Positions 1 to 8,436 are shown, counted from the stretch's first letter. The stretch: DNA of 64,000 nt from Bacteroidota bacterium (GCA_947476645.1 CANJRM010000005.1:1-64000), one strand, 5' to 3'. Numbers and translations are program-made. The notes: a model not told the origin generated them from the letters alone.

Positions 1-51
1 AGGTCCCGAGCCGATGATGAGGGTGTGCTTAATCGAGGCGTTCTTTGGCAT
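1..51 (-). CDS. carB: Carbamoyl-phosphate synthase large subunit, N-terminal fragment (partial)
   Basis: Only the first 17 codons are in the window, read from an ATG at 51 towards the left edge. They encode MPKNASIKHTLIIGSGP, which matches the conserved amino end of the carbamoyl-phosphate synthase large chain, where a similar start leads into the ATP-grasp domain (typical continuation IVIGQACEFDYSG, outside this window). The enzyme makes carbamoyl phosphate for pyrimidine and arginine synthesis. The call rests on this short stretch alone, but the pattern is distinctive. The DNA between this start and gldD is short and AT-rich, and would hold its promoter. Confidence 0.75.
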   Translation of the reverse strand, partial: MPKNASIKHTLIIGSGP

Positions 52-158
52 ACGCTGTAAGAAATTTTAGAAGTGATATTGAAATGCAAGTGTGCCTTGC
101 GGTCGGGGTGCGAATATATGAAATGAGACGAATTGAGAATTGAAGAATTCGGAATGAA

Positions 159-749
159 TTATTTCCATTCAAAGGTCTTCAGCATCTGCCGCATATCTGC
201 TTTTACGAAATCAAGCACGGGAGCCATGCTATCGGCATTGGGTTGGTTGTAAAAATAAAGCGCTCCCCGAATAAAATGTTTGTTGCTGTCAGTCAAAAAA
301 AACTGAACGTTACTTGCAGCATCTCCGCCAAGGTCATAGAGAATTCCGCCTACGCCATGCTCATTCGGAATTTTTATTTCATCAATGTAGTTTGCTTTTT
401 TGGTGTGTTTGAACGCAAGCTTATGCGCGTCTTCAATAAGCCGTTCTAAACTCATGTTCTTGTCAATGTCTTTATAGGTAAGATTGATAACGCCATTGAG
501 CGAAGGGAAATAAACATTGAGCCAGCACTGGTCATCGCGCAATCGCTGACTGAAATAAGTGGTATCGCGACTTACAACCGTGTAAACAGGTTTCTCAAAT
601 TTGAAAGGGTATTCCCTCGGGTCATACAATTCATATTTTCTCTCCGGAAAAAATACCCGCGGATATGCTTTTTGTTTGGGAACATAATCGCCATGACAAG
701 AACTTAAGAGCAAAGAACAAAGAATAAAAATCAAAGAAAGGAAGTGCAT
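159..749 (-). CDS. gldD: Gliding motility lipoprotein GldD
   Basis: About 196 residues. It opens with a lipoprotein signal (MHFLSLIFILCSLLLSSC) whose lipobox ends at a cysteine, followed by the GldD-type region with PRVFFPERKYELYDP and FKFEKPVYTVV. GldD is an outer-membrane lipoprotein required for gliding in Flavobacterium, and is broadly kept in gliding and T9SS-bearing Bacteroidota. It lies directly downstream of gldE, the usual order. I chose the ATG at 749 rather than the one at 797: the longer start would add 16 residues encoded almost wholly by a 7-nt tandem repeat and would give an unusually long n-region before the signal peptide. Confidence 0.85.
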   Translation of the reverse strand: MHFLSLIFILCSLLLSSCHGDYVPKQKAYPRVFFPERKYELYDPREYPFKFEKPVYTVVSRDTTYFSQRLRDDQCWLNVYFPSLNGVINLTYKDIDKNMSLERLIEDAHKLAFKHTKKANYIDEIKIPNEHGVGGILYDLGGDAASNVQFFLTDSNKHFIRGALYFYNQPNADSMAPVLDFVKADMRQMLKTFEWK

Positions 750-751
750 TG

Positions 752-786
752 TTTGAACTTTGGACTTTGAACTTTGATTTTTGATA
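752..786. repeat. Five-unit heptanucleotide tandem array between gldE and gldD
   Basis: Five consecutive 7-nt units on the plus strand: TTTGAAC, TTTGGAC, TTTGAAC, TTTGATT, TTTGATA. The array fills the gap between the gldE stop codon at 787 and the preferred gldD start at 749. It belongs to a group of arrays with the same period found elsewhere in the window. Confidence 0.85.
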
Positions 787-2133
787 TTAAACTTCATTTG
801 TGATTTTCACTTTTTCAATCCGGTTATTCAGTACTGATATAATGGTGAACTTATAGTTGAGCAATTTTATTTCCTCTCCGTTTTTCGGAATTCTGCCAAC
901 TCGCTCCAGTAATAAGCCCGCAAGTGTTTCCGATTCTCCTTTCACTGTATCAAAGAAATCAATTTCAATTTCTATTAAACGGCAAACATCGTTCAATGGT
1001 GTGTTGCCATCAAACAAAAAGTTTTTGTCGTCAATTTTTTTAAAACCCGAATCAACGGCTTCATCAAATTCATCGGTGATGTCACCTACCACTTCTTCCA
1101 CAATATCTTCGAGTGTAATAATGCCACAGGTTCCACCGAATTCATCAACTACTACTGCTAAGTGTTTTCTGTTCTGCTGAATTTCGCGCAGCAGGTCGTC
1201 AATCTTTTTTGTTTCAGGAACAAAGAACGGTTCGCGAACCATGCTCTGCCAACCGAATGCTTCATCCTGATTCAAATGTTCTATTAAATCTTTTATGTTG
1301 AGTACTCCCACCACGTTATCTCGATTGTCTTTAAAAACAGGATAGCGGGAGTATCCGTTTTCTTTTACAAAACTCATAAGCTCGGTAAAATTGAAATCGT
1401 AATCAATAGAAATCACTTCGCTGCGCGGACGCATCACCTGTTTCACGGTAATATTTCCAAAGTGAACGATTCCTTTCAACAACTTCGCATCCTGTTTAGA
1501 TTCTTTTTTCTCTACTGTAATTTCAATTGCCTTGTTTATTTCCTCGATATCAATTTCGGCATTGTGGCGCTTCAATCTTTTTTCAATGAACTGCGTACCA
1601 CCTACCAAAACGAAATTTACGGGCTGCATAAATTTTATCATCAGGTTGAGCACGCCACTCATGGCGCGGGCAATTTTCAATTTGTTGTGGGTGGCGTAAA
1701 CTTTAGGTGTGGCTTCGCCAAAAAGCACGAGGAAAAAAGTAACGATGATGATGTTCCATAAAAATTCAATTACGAAAGCAGGTAACACAAAACTGCCCAA
1801 CAGTACATCGTGAAAGTTGAACATGCGTTTAGTAACATAATAGGAAGTAACAACTACACCAATGTTAACGAGGTTGTTTGTGATAAGGATTGTAGAAAGA
1901 AGATAGCGCGGCTTATCCAATAATTTTCCAACGCGATTATCAGCAGCATCTTCGCTTTCGCGCAGGGCATCTACTTCTACATTGCTCAATGAGAAGTAAG
2001 CAATTTCACTGGCAGACATGATTGCCGAACAAACAATTAAAAAGAGAATAATGCAGTTGGCAACAAATACAGAAGTAGTAGGCGCGTTGATTAGCGACTG
2101 AAGAAATATTTGCAAACTGACGGGATGATCCAT
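787..2133 (-). CDS. gldE: GldE, CNNM/CBS-domain membrane protein (gliding-associated)
   Basis: About 448 residues. An N-terminal transmembrane DUF21/CNNM domain (opening near NCIILFLIVCSAIMSASEIAYFSLS) is followed by paired CBS domains (around VMRPRSEVISIDYDF and VVDEFGGTCGIITLEDIVEEVVGDI) and a C-terminal CorC_HlyC transporter-associated domain. This is the layout of the hemolysin/CorC family and of GldE, which works with GldD in Flavobacterium gliding. The family is otherwise linked to divalent cation export. The ATG at 2133 (MDHPVSL) is preferred over 2181, because the extra 16 residues would come from a perfect hairpin repeat at 2149-2189. The 2181 start cannot be excluded. Confidence 0.85.
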   Translation of the reverse strand: MDHPVSLQIFLQSLINAPTTSVFVANCIILFLIVCSAIMSASEIAYFSLSNVEVDALRESEDAADNRVGKLLDKPRYLLSTILITNNLVNIGVVVTSYYVTKRMFNFHDVLLGSFVLPAFVIEFLWNIIIVTFFLVLFGEATPKVYATHNKLKIARAMSGVLNLMIKFMQPVNFVLVGGTQFIEKRLKRHNAEIDIEEINKAIEITVEKKESKQDAKLLKGIVHFGNITVKQVMRPRSEVISIDYDFNFTELMSFVKENGYSRYPVFKDNRDNVVGVLNIKDLIEHLNQDEAFGWQSMVREPFFVPETKKIDDLLREIQQNRKHLAVVVDEFGGTCGIITLEDIVEEVVGDITDEFDEAVDSGFKKIDDKNFLFDGNTPLNDVCRLIEIEIDFFDTVKGESETLAGLLLERVGRIPKNGEEIKLLNYKFTIISVLNNRIEKVKITNEV

Positions 2134-2136
2134 AGG

Positions 2137-2189
2137 TAGTAAATAGAAAATAGTGAATGGTGAAAGCAATGCTTTCACCATTCACTATT
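2137..2189. repeat. Heptamer array folding into a perfect 19-bp hairpin (ssb-gldE gap)
   Basis: Units TAGTAAA, TAGAAAA, TAGTGAA and TGGTGAA run from 2137 to 2164 with an exact 7-nt period. Positions 2149-2167 and 2171-2189 are perfect reverse complements (19-bp stem, 3-nt loop AAT). The hairpin lies between the ssb stop and the likely gldE start. It could act as an mRNA processing or attenuation element, but it has no U-tract on the minus strand, so it is not a standard intrinsic terminator. Confidence 0.85.
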
Positions 2190-2198
2190 GCTTAAAAT

Positions 2199-2639
2199 CT
2201 AAAATGGTAAATCATCATCAGGTGCCGAAGATGCCGCAGGTGCTTCTTCATTTACCGATGAACTATTGTTTGATGATGAAGTGTAATTTCCAGAGCCGCC
2301 ATCGCCACCTTCTTTGCTTCCGAGCATACGGAAATTGTCAACGATAATTTCGGTGGTTCTTCTTTTGATACCGTCTTTATCATCGTATTCGCGGGTGCGT
2401 ATTTTTCCTTCAATCCAAACCTGCATACCTTTTTTCAAATTCTTTTCTGCGCGCTCTGCGGCAAATTTGTTGCTGACTTTAATGTTGTGCCAATCGGTAA
2501 TGTCTTTCCAATTACCGTCTTTGTCCTTATAACTTTCGTTGGTTGCCAACGAAAATTCGGCAATGGCGCCACCGTTTTCAAAATGTTTAATAACCGGGTC
2601 TTTGCCCAATCGTCCGATGAGGAATACTTTGTTAACCAT
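2199..2639 (-). CDS. ssb: Single-stranded DNA-binding protein
   Basis: 146 residues. The N-terminal OB fold starts MVNKVFLIGRLGKDP and contains the usual EFSLATNESYKDKDGNWKD-type segment. A Gly/Ser/Asn-rich linker follows from about residue 108, and the protein ends in the acidic tip DDDLPF, the canonical docking peptide for SSB partner proteins. It coats single-stranded DNA during replication, repair and recombination. It sits between mutY and gldE on the same strand. The array mutY-ssb-gldE-gldD is a recurrent order in Bacteroidota. Confidence 0.97.
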   Translation of the reverse strand: MVNKVFLIGRLGKDPVIKHFENGGAIAEFSLATNESYKDKDGNWKDITDWHNIKVSNKFAAERAEKNLKKGMQVWIEGKIRTREYDDKDGIKRRTTEIIVDNFRMLGSKEGGDGGSGNYTSSSNNSSSVNEEAPAASSAPDDDLPF

Positions 2640-2678
2640 AACTCTAAGTTTTGTGTGTGATAAAATTTTTTCGGATGT

Positions 2679-3734
2679 CTAAAGTAAAGAGTTTTCATGC
2701 AAAACCAAATGGATGGTTTTGGGGAAAGCCAGCCGAGCGAGCGCTTTAAGTTTTACCTTTTTCGAATTGTTCAGCTTAAACGAATCGAAATTTTTCAATT
2801 CAATTTCTCTAAATCGGAAATGAATTTTGCGATGCGAAAGCATTTGGGAAATTTCTTTAGTTCCTGACACCATCGAAAAGTTTTTTGTGCCGAGAAATTT
2901 GCCGATGGTTTCTTTGATGTTTTTCTTCAGCGGTTTTTGAGTTTCAATCAAAGGCAATTCGTAAAGATTTTTCCAGATGTCGTTACCCGTTCTTTTTTGA
3001 ATGAAGATTTCCTTTTTGCTTTTGATGATTAAGTAATTGAAATACCGCTCGGTGATTTTGGTTCGCTTTTCACGATAGGGAAGAACAGCAATCAAGTCCA
3101 TCTCCTTTGCCACACAAATTTTGTTGAAAGGGCATTCACCGCATTTTGGATTTTTGGGTGAGCAAATCACTCCGCCAAAATCCATGATAGCTTGATTATA
3201 AGCCGCAGGATTTTTTTCATCAATCAATTGCTCCGCAAGCGCAGCAAATTGTTTTTTGCCTTCGGTAGTATCGAAACCTGTTTCAACGCCAAACACGCGG
3301 GCAAGAACACGAATTACATTTCCATCAACCACCGCTTTTTTTTCACCAAAGGCAAAAGAGGAAATAGCCGCAGCAGTATAATCGCCAACGCCTTTGAGCT
3401 TTTTTAGCTCCTCAAAAGTTTCAGGAAATTTTCCTTTGAAATTCTGCTGAACATTTTTTGCGGTTTCATGAAGATTGCGCGCACGGGAGTAGTAACCTAA
3501 GCCCTGCCACAGCCGCATAACTTCATCTTCTTTGGCATTAGCCAAATGTTTTACCGTGGGGTATTTTTCTTTGAAACGCAGGAAGTATGGCAGCCCTTGC
3601 TCAACGCGCGTTTGCTGCAAAATAATTTCACTCAGCCAGATATAGTATGGATTTTTTTCGCCTTTCCATGGCATGGAGCGGGTATTTTCGTTTTCGTGCC
3701 ATCGAAGCAAAAGAGAGGCAAATGATTTTTTCAT
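2679..3734 (-). CDS. mutY: A/G-specific adenine DNA glycosylase
   Basis: 351 residues. It removes adenine mispaired with 8-oxoguanine. Visible features from the ATG at 3734: the catalytic Glu in SEIILQQTRV (residue 36), a helix-hairpin-helix LKGVGDYTAAAISSFAFG (about 113-130), the catalytic Asp of VVDGNVIRV (137), and an iron-sulfur loop with Cys 191, 198, 201 and 207 spaced C-x6-C-x2-C-x5-C. A C-terminal NUDIX-like domain for 8-oxoG recognition follows (about 230 onward). An upstream in-frame ATG at 3782 would add 16 residues not expected for the family; MKKSFASLLLRW is the better start. It is divergent from the HU gene across 99 bp. Confidence 0.95.
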   Translation of the reverse strand: MKKSFASLLLRWHENENTRSMPWKGEKNPYYIWLSEIILQQTRVEQGLPYFLRFKEKYPTVKHLANAKEDEVMRLWQGLGYYSRARNLHETAKNVQQNFKGKFPETFEELKKLKGVGDYTAAAISSFAFGEKKAVVDGNVIRVLARVFGVETGFDTTEGKKQFAALAEQLIDEKNPAAYNQAIMDFGGVICSPKNPKCGECPFNKICVAKEMDLIAVLPYREKRTKITERYFNYLIIKSKKEIFIQKRTGNDIWKNLYELPLIETQKPLKKNIKETIGKFLGTKNFSMVSGTKEISQMLSHRKIHFRFREIELKNFDSFKLNNSKKVKLKALARLAFPKTIHLVLHENSLL

Positions 3735-3833
3735 GAAGAAGCCACAAAGAAGAAAGTTTTTCTTTGAAAAAATATTTCTCACCTTTATGCAACAATTTTA
3801 CTTACAAGTTGTATCACACTAAAACACCACGCT

Positions 3834-4154
3834 ATGAGAAAAGTTGACATTGTATCGCAAATAGCCGACAAAACCGGAGTTCCTAAAACGGATGTGTTGC
3901 TGACGCTTGAATCGTTTTTTAAGGAAGTGAAAAACTCCGTAAAGAATGGAGAGAACGTTTATGTGCGAGGCTTTGGAAGTTTTATTGCGAAGAAGCGCGC
4001 GCAAAAAATCGGCAGAATTATTTCGAGAAACGAGTCTATCGTGATACCCGAACATTACATTCCGGCTTTTAAGCCCGCGCAAATTTTCATTGACCAGGTT
4101 AAGAAAAACTACAAACCCGGTGATGAAAAACCAGAAGCCGAACTTGATATTTAA
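3834..4154 (+). CDS. HU/IHF-family DNA-binding protein
   Basis: 106 residues. It starts MRKVDIVSQIADKTGVPK and carries the HU core, including the VYVRGFGSFIAKKR motif (about 43-56) that leads into the DNA-binding beta arm. Unlike classical HU, the arm lacks the usual GRNPKTG-type string and has IGRIISRNESIVIP instead. The tail after about residue 92 (KPGDEKPEAELDI) is longer and acidic. It is a nucleoid protein that bends DNA. It is divergent from mutY, and the FAD oxidoreductase follows 18 bp downstream. Whether it should be called HU or IHF cannot be decided from sequence alone. Confidence 0.9.
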   Translation: MRKVDIVSQIADKTGVPKTDVLLTLESFFKEVKNSVKNGENVYVRGFGSFIAKKRAQKIGRIISRNESIVIPEHYIPAFKPAQIFIDQVKKNYKPGDEKPEAELDI

Positions 4155-4172
4155 ATCTTCATCAATTCTTTC

Positions 4173-5219
4173 ATGTACGATTTTATAGTTGTAGGGCAGG
4201 GCATAGCCGGCTCTATGCTTTCGTGGTTTTTGCTCAAAGCCAATCAGAAAATTTTAGTGATAGATGAATTCAATCCTTCATCGGCAAGCCATATTGCGGG
4301 TGGCGTTATTAAACCTATTACCGGAAAACGATTTGTAAAAACATGGCTGGCAGATGAGTTGATTCCGTTGGTGGAAAAAACATATCGTGAGTTTGAAGAA
4401 TTGTTTGGCGATAGTTTTTTTCATGAAGCGCTCTTCTTGAAAATTTTCGAATCGGTAAAGGCGCAAAACGATTGGAGTGCACGCTGTGCATCGCCAGAGT
4501 ATATTGCCTATCTCAAAAACGAAAACATCATTGACCTCGATAAAGAGAAAGTAAAAAATGATTTCGGCACGTTTGAAATTAATGGCGGAAGCAGATTAGA
4601 CAGCGACAAGTTTTTATTGCACTACCGAAAATATTTGGAGCAGAAGAATATGCTGCTCAACGAAAAGTTTTTGTTCAGTGAATTAGTTGTAGAGAAAGAC
4701 TTGGTGAGTTATAAAGGAGAGGAGGCAACGCGGATAATTTTTTGTGAAGGAGCAGGAGCTATTCAAAATCCTTATTTCAAATTCCTTCCGTTTCAATTGG
4801 CAAAAGGCGAATGTTTGGTGGTGCGCATTGAAAATTTTTACCCTGATAGAATTATCAATGGCGAAGTTTTGATAATGCCTATGCGGAAAAAGAACCTCTA
4901 TTACATTGGTGCAACACACGAATGGTCTTTTGATGATGCGCTGCCAAGTCAAAAAGGGAAAGATGAATTACTAGGCAATCTGACAGCAATTTTGAATTCG
5001 CCATTTGAAGTTGTTGACCACAAGGGAGCCATTCGACCAACGGTGAAAGACCGCAGACCGTTTATTGGTTTCCATCCCGAGAATTCGAACGTGGGGATTT
5101 TTAACGGCATGGGAACGAAAGGAATTTCGCTTGCTCCGTATTTTGCAAAACATTTTACCGAGCATCTTTTGAATGGAGAGAACTTGATGAAGGAAGTTGA
5201 CATCAAACGATTTTTATAA
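4173..5219 (+). CDS. FAD-dependent oxidoreductase (D-amino-acid oxidase fold)
   Basis: 348 residues. The N-terminal Rossmann motif VVGQGIAGSMLSWFLL (about 6-21) is followed by an acidic residue ending strand two (VIDEF), as in DAO-type FAD enzymes. IAGGVIKPITGKRFV follows, and the C-terminal FAD contact GIFNGMGTKGISLAPYFA (about 312-329) is typical. It probably oxidises a C-N bond of an amine or amino acid, but nothing in the sequence fixes the substrate. It lies between the HU-like gene and a biotin carrier gene, all closely spaced. Homologues of this size are common in Bacteroidota and generally lack an assigned function. Confidence 0.8.
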   Translation: MYDFIVVGQGIAGSMLSWFLLKANQKILVIDEFNPSSASHIAGGVIKPITGKRFVKTWLADELIPLVEKTYREFEELFGDSFFHEALFLKIFESVKAQNDWSARCASPEYIAYLKNENIIDLDKEKVKNDFGTFEINGGSRLDSDKFLLHYRKYLEQKNMLLNEKFLFSELVVEKDLVSYKGEEATRIIFCEGAGAIQNPYFKFLPFQLAKGECLVVRIENFYPDRIINGEVLIMPMRKKNLYYIGATHEWSFDDALPSQKGKDELLGNLTAILNSPFEVVDHKGAIRPTVKDRRPFIGFHPENSNVGIFNGMGTKGISLAPYFAKHFTEHLLNGENLMKEVDIKRFL

Positions 5220-5228
5220 ACTTGTGGC

Positions 5229-5717
5229 ATGATAAAAGCAACCATCAATGGCAAGCAGGAGTTTACAGTACACGGCAGTTCGCTCAACGGAACTGCGGTA
5301 GATTGGGATTTACTTGAATTGCGAAACGATACGTTTCACATTATTAAAGACAACAAAAGTTACAACGCTACCCTCATCAGTTTTAATGCCGAAGAAAAAA
5401 CGATGGTGCTGAATGTAAACGGAAATGATTATGAGGTTTCGATAAAAGACAAAAATGATTTGCTATTGCAGCAACTTGGCATCAGTGTAAAAACTTCTTC
5501 AGCTATTCAATTACTCAAAGCGCCAATGCCGGGGCTTATTATCAATGTTTCGGTAAACACAGGCGATGAAGTAAAAAAAGGTGACACGCTTTTGATTCTC
5601 GAAGCCATGAAAATGGAAAACGTAATCAAGTCGCCACGCGATGGAAAAATTAAAAAGGTGAACGTTGAATTGCGTAAAGCAGTGGAGAAGAATCAGGTGA
5701 TGCTGGAGTTTGAATAA
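5229..5717 (+). CDS. Biotin carboxyl carrier protein subunit
   Basis: 162 residues. The C-terminal half is a biotinyl domain: KAPMPGLIINVSVNTGDEV, then EAMKMEN with the lysine that carries biotin, and a closing strand near VMLEFE. The first 80 residues form a beta-rich domain like the BT domain in acyl-CoA carboxylases. It would carry carboxybiotin for an acetyl- or propionyl-type carboxylase. No biotin carboxylase or carboxyltransferase gene is adjacent; the two-subunit carboxylase at 20.2-23.8 kb has its own fused carrier domain. The stop codon directly abuts that of the convergent glycerol-3-phosphate dehydrogenase gene. Confidence 0.9.
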   Translation: MIKATINGKQEFTVHGSSLNGTAVDWDLLELRNDTFHIIKDNKSYNATLISFNAEEKTMVLNVNGNDYEVSIKDKNDLLLQQLGISVKTSSAIQLLKAPMPGLIINVSVNTGDEVKKGDTLLILEAMKMENVIKSPRDGKIKKVNVELRKAVEKNQVMLEFE

Positions 5718-7358
5718 TTAGCTGAAAGTAACAGCCGCTTTAAATTCTTCTGCTACGCTTGAAAGATTCTTAGTAGAAGAAGATTCATCTAAAGCAAACC
5801 ATCTTGAAAGCCAATTGCTGAATAGCTCAATTTGTGACTCGGAATTTATTCTGTCGAAAAATAATTTCCCTGTTCTGCGAATCAGAAAATCAGAAATATT
5901 GAAAATCATTTCATGTTCCAAACAGTAAAGTATTTCGGCAGCTTCAAATATTTCTTCTTGCTTTAAAAAAAGGGAATCGCAACTACATGTGTTGGAAAGA
6001 ACTTTAGAAGTATTCGTGCCATATCTAAAAAACCATTCTCGAATTTTTTCATTTGGCACACTATAGCTTTTTGCTTCATCTAAAAATTGTGCTAACCCTT
6101 TTTGAAATTCTTCCTCGTTCTTAAACTCACCACCGCTCAATCTGAACTTTTTTGTTTTGCATTTACCGAAGTCGCGTTTCAATTTTTTCGAAACCAAGTC
6201 CACAATCTTCTCTGCCATTAAACGGTAGCCCGTCAATTTTCCGCCTGCAATTGAAATTAAACCCGAAGGAGAAATCATGATTTCATCTTTGCGCGAAAGT
6301 TCAGATGCTGACTTTCCTTCTTCATAAATTAACGGTCGCAAGCCCGCCCAACTTGAAACAATGTCTTCTGCTTTTAAACCAACCGATGGAAACATTTTGT
6401 TAGTGGCATTGAGCAAATACTGCGCATCTTCTTTGTTGCATTGCGGCTTATCTAAGTTCTGATTGTAAACCGTGTCGGTAGTGCCTACATACGTAATTCG
6501 ATTGCGCGGAATGGCAAAAATCATTCTGCCGTCACCTACATCAAAATACGCGGCTTGCTTCAATGGCAGTTTTTCATAGGGGAAAACGATATGAACTCCT
6601 TTGGTCAGTTGCAGGCGTTTGCCTTTTAGTGAGTTGTCTTCCTTGCGCAATAAATCTACCCATGGTCCGCAGGCGTTTACGATAGTCTTTGCGCGTATTT
6701 CAAATTCGGCATTCGAAATTTTGTCGAACACTTTTACTCCGATGATTTTTTTCGAATCGTCATACACAAAACTTTTGCTTTCGGCATAGTTCAGCAACAC
6801 CGCTTCGTTTTCATGAGCGCTCTTTGCTATTTCAATTGTCAGTCGGGAATCATCGGTGCGGTATTCAAAATACAAACCACCACCGACTAATTTATCGAAG
6901 GCAAGCAAAGGTTCTGCTTTAACCGTGGCGTGACGGTCGAGCATTTTTCTGCGCTCATCTTTTTTTACTCCTGCCAGCAAATCATAAACAAGCAATCCAA
7001 CCGAAGAAGAATTTTTTCCAAGCGAACCATCTCCTACAATCGGCAATAACATTTTTTCGGGAATAACAATATGCCGTGCGTTGCGATGCACCACTGCACG
7101 TTCACTGCCTACATCGTGCACTAATTTTATTTCCAGTTGTTTTAAGTAGCGAAGGCCTCCGTGAATCAATTTGGTAGAGCGAGAACTCGTGCCCGATGCA
7201 AAATCATTTTTTTCAATCAGCGCAACTTTCATTCCCCGCAATGCGGCATCAAGTGCAATACCGCAACCGGTAATTCCACCACCTATCACCAGCAAATCGA
7301 ATGGCGTGGTGGTTAGTTGTTGAACAAATTCTTTACGCTGAAGGTTCGAGAAATTCAT
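5718..7358 (-). CDS. glpD: Glycerol-3-phosphate dehydrogenase (FAD, quinone-linked)
   Basis: About 546 residues. It oxidises sn-glycerol-3-phosphate to dihydroxyacetone phosphate at the membrane. The FAD motif DLLVIGGGITGCGIALDAALRG is near the amino end, followed by DFASGTSSRSTKLIHGGLRYL, a hallmark of GlpD. Later come GPWVD and RNRITYVGTTDT. The C-terminal about 130 residues form the GlpD cap domain. I chose MNFSNLQ (7358), not the ATG five codons upstream (7373), because the family usually starts shortly before the FAD motif; either is possible. The rhodanese-like gene lies just upstream on the same strand and may be co-transcribed with it. Confidence 0.9.
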   Translation of the reverse strand: MNFSNLQRKEFVQQLTTTPFDLLVIGGGITGCGIALDAALRGMKVALIEKNDFASGTSSRSTKLIHGGLRYLKQLEIKLVHDVGSERAVVHRNARHIVIPEKMLLPIVGDGSLGKNSSSVGLLVYDLLAGVKKDERRKMLDRHATVKAEPLLAFDKLVGGGLYFEYRTDDSRLTIEIAKSAHENEAVLLNYAESKSFVYDDSKKIIGVKVFDKISNAEFEIRAKTIVNACGPWVDLLRKEDNSLKGKRLQLTKGVHIVFPYEKLPLKQAAYFDVGDGRMIFAIPRNRITYVGTTDTVYNQNLDKPQCNKEDAQYLLNATNKMFPSVGLKAEDIVSSWAGLRPLIYEEGKSASELSRKDEIMISPSGLISIAGGKLTGYRLMAEKIVDLVSKKLKRDFGKCKTKKFRLSGGEFKNEEEFQKGLAQFLDEAKSYSVPNEKIREWFFRYGTNTSKVLSNTCSCDSLFLKQEEIFEAAEILYCLEHEMIFNISDFLIRRTGKLFFDRINSESQIELFSNWLSRWFALDESSSTKNLSSVAEEFKAAVTFS

Positions 7359-7373
7359 GGATGCGGAATGCAA

Positions 7374-8030
7374 TTAATTATTTGAAAAATCAGAACCCGA
7401 TTTTTCTTTTTTCTTTTTATAAAACGGAAGCTTGGCTTGTTTCAAATCTTCATAAGTGGAATTTACTACACGCACTCTTTCAAAACCTGTTTGTTTAAAA
7501 AGCGAAGCCGCAGTTACCGCCTCGGCAAATGTGTTGGCGTATAAATAATAACTGTCGGTAGTTTCCAACTCCACCACCATTTGAGGCAAATCGTTCAGCA
7601 CAATGTTTACTGAATCTTCCACATGCTCTGCATCAAACTCTTCTTTCGTGCGAATATCAATCAGGAAAAATTCATCGTAGTGATAGTCTATAGCAAACTC
7701 ATCGGCTTCAATGTTAATGAGCATATCTATTTTCTTTCCGGCATTTGCCCAGGTTTCAAAACCGCCTTCTAAAAATCCTATAGTGTTTAACACACCCGCA
7801 TTTTTAATTGCTTTAGTGATTGCCGCAATTTCTTTTTCATCAGCTACAAAAAGAAGTTTCTGTTCATCTTCGGTTAGCTCTTGCAAAGACGTAAAAAAGT
7901 TTTCTCCGTATGGAATGGAAAGTGATTCTTCAATAAAGCCATCACAAAAAATTTCGGAAGAACGGGTATCAATAACCACACAACCATCGGTTTGATGTTG
8001 TACAAAATCAGCCAGCGCAAGAATGTTCAT
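7374..8030 (-). CDS. Tandem rhodanese-like protein lacking catalytic cysteines
   Basis: 218 residues with two rhodanese-like modules. The first (about 5-100) has VVIDTRSSEIFCDGFIEESLSIP and LEGGFETWANAGK; the second (about 115-205) has FLIDIRTKEEFDAEHVEDSVNI. In active rhodaneses a cysteine opens the active-site loop after the fourth strand. Here the matching positions read LLFVADEKEIAA and YYLYANTFAEAV, with no cysteine, so sulfur transfer is unlikely. A binding or structural role is more plausible (inference). The tail is Lys-rich. The promoter at 8048-8077 overlaps the end of the upstream ArsR-type gene. Confidence 0.75.
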   Translation of the reverse strand: MNILALADFVQHQTDGCVVIDTRSSEIFCDGFIEESLSIPYGENFFTSLQELTEDEQKLLFVADEKEIAAITKAIKNAGVLNTIGFLEGGFETWANAGKKIDMLINIEADEFAIDYHYDEFFLIDIRTKEEFDAEHVEDSVNIVLNDLPQMVVELETTDSYYLYANTFAEAVTAASLFKQTGFERVRVVNSTYEDLKQAKLPFYKKKKEKSGSDFSNN

Positions 8031-8047
8031 GGAAAAAAATTAGGCGG

Positions 8048-8077
8048 CAAATCTATCCGAAAAGATTCGCTTTTCAA
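8048..8077 (-). promoter_or_regulatory. Bacteroidota-type promoter for the rhodanese-like gene
   Basis: Read on the minus strand, TTG (8075-8077) is followed by exactly 19 nt and TAGATTTG (8048-8055). This is a full match to the Bacteroidota -33 TTG and -7 TAnnTTTG consensus. The rhodanese-like start codon is 17 nt further on. Confidence 0.7.
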
Positions 8078-8382
8078 GAGGCGAAAAACCCATCCAGCAA
8101 TTCTACAATCCTTTTTATGCGGGAATAGTTGACCGAGTAGAAAATAAATTTGCCTTCACGGGTTGTGAGGACCAGCTTTTCGTCACGCAAAATTCGCAAA
8201 TGTTGCGAGGTGAGCGATTGCTCCAGTTTAAGCGAACGATAAATTTTGTTGACATTGATTTTACCGTGTTCGTCAATAAATGCAATTAAATGCATACGAA
8301 GCGGATGAGCAAGCGCACGGAGAGTTTTTCCGGATACGCCAAGATTCTTTCCGTGAATAAGGGATTCAACAGACGAGTTCAT
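8074..8382 (-). CDS. ArsR-type winged-helix regulator (cysteine-free)
   Basis: 102 residues, a single winged helix-turn-helix. LRALAHPLRMHLIAFI opens the fold, LEQSLTSQHLRILRDEKLV is the recognition helix region, and TTREGKFIFYSVN the wing. The protein has no cysteine, so it lacks the ELCVC-type metal site of classical ArsR/SmtB sensors and probably responds to something else. It is a paralogue of the gene at 8488-8844. A terminator lies between the two, so they are likely separate transcripts. Target and signal are unknown. Confidence 0.8.
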   Translation of the reverse strand: MNSSVESLIHGKNLGVSGKTLRALAHPLRMHLIAFIDEHGKINVNKIYRSLKLEQSLTSQHLRILRDEKLVLTTREGKFIFYSVNYSRIKRIVELLDGFFAS

Positions 8383-8436
8383 GCTGTAATGGGATTTAGG
8401 GAAAATAAAGTTAGACTTAATGAATGAAGTACAAAA

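Noticed and set aside
787-2181. gldE start at 2181 and gldD start at 797
   Set aside because: The additional residues come from heptamer repeats and a hairpin, not from a sequence expected for the families. Downstream ATG codons give normal N-termini. Not fully excluded.
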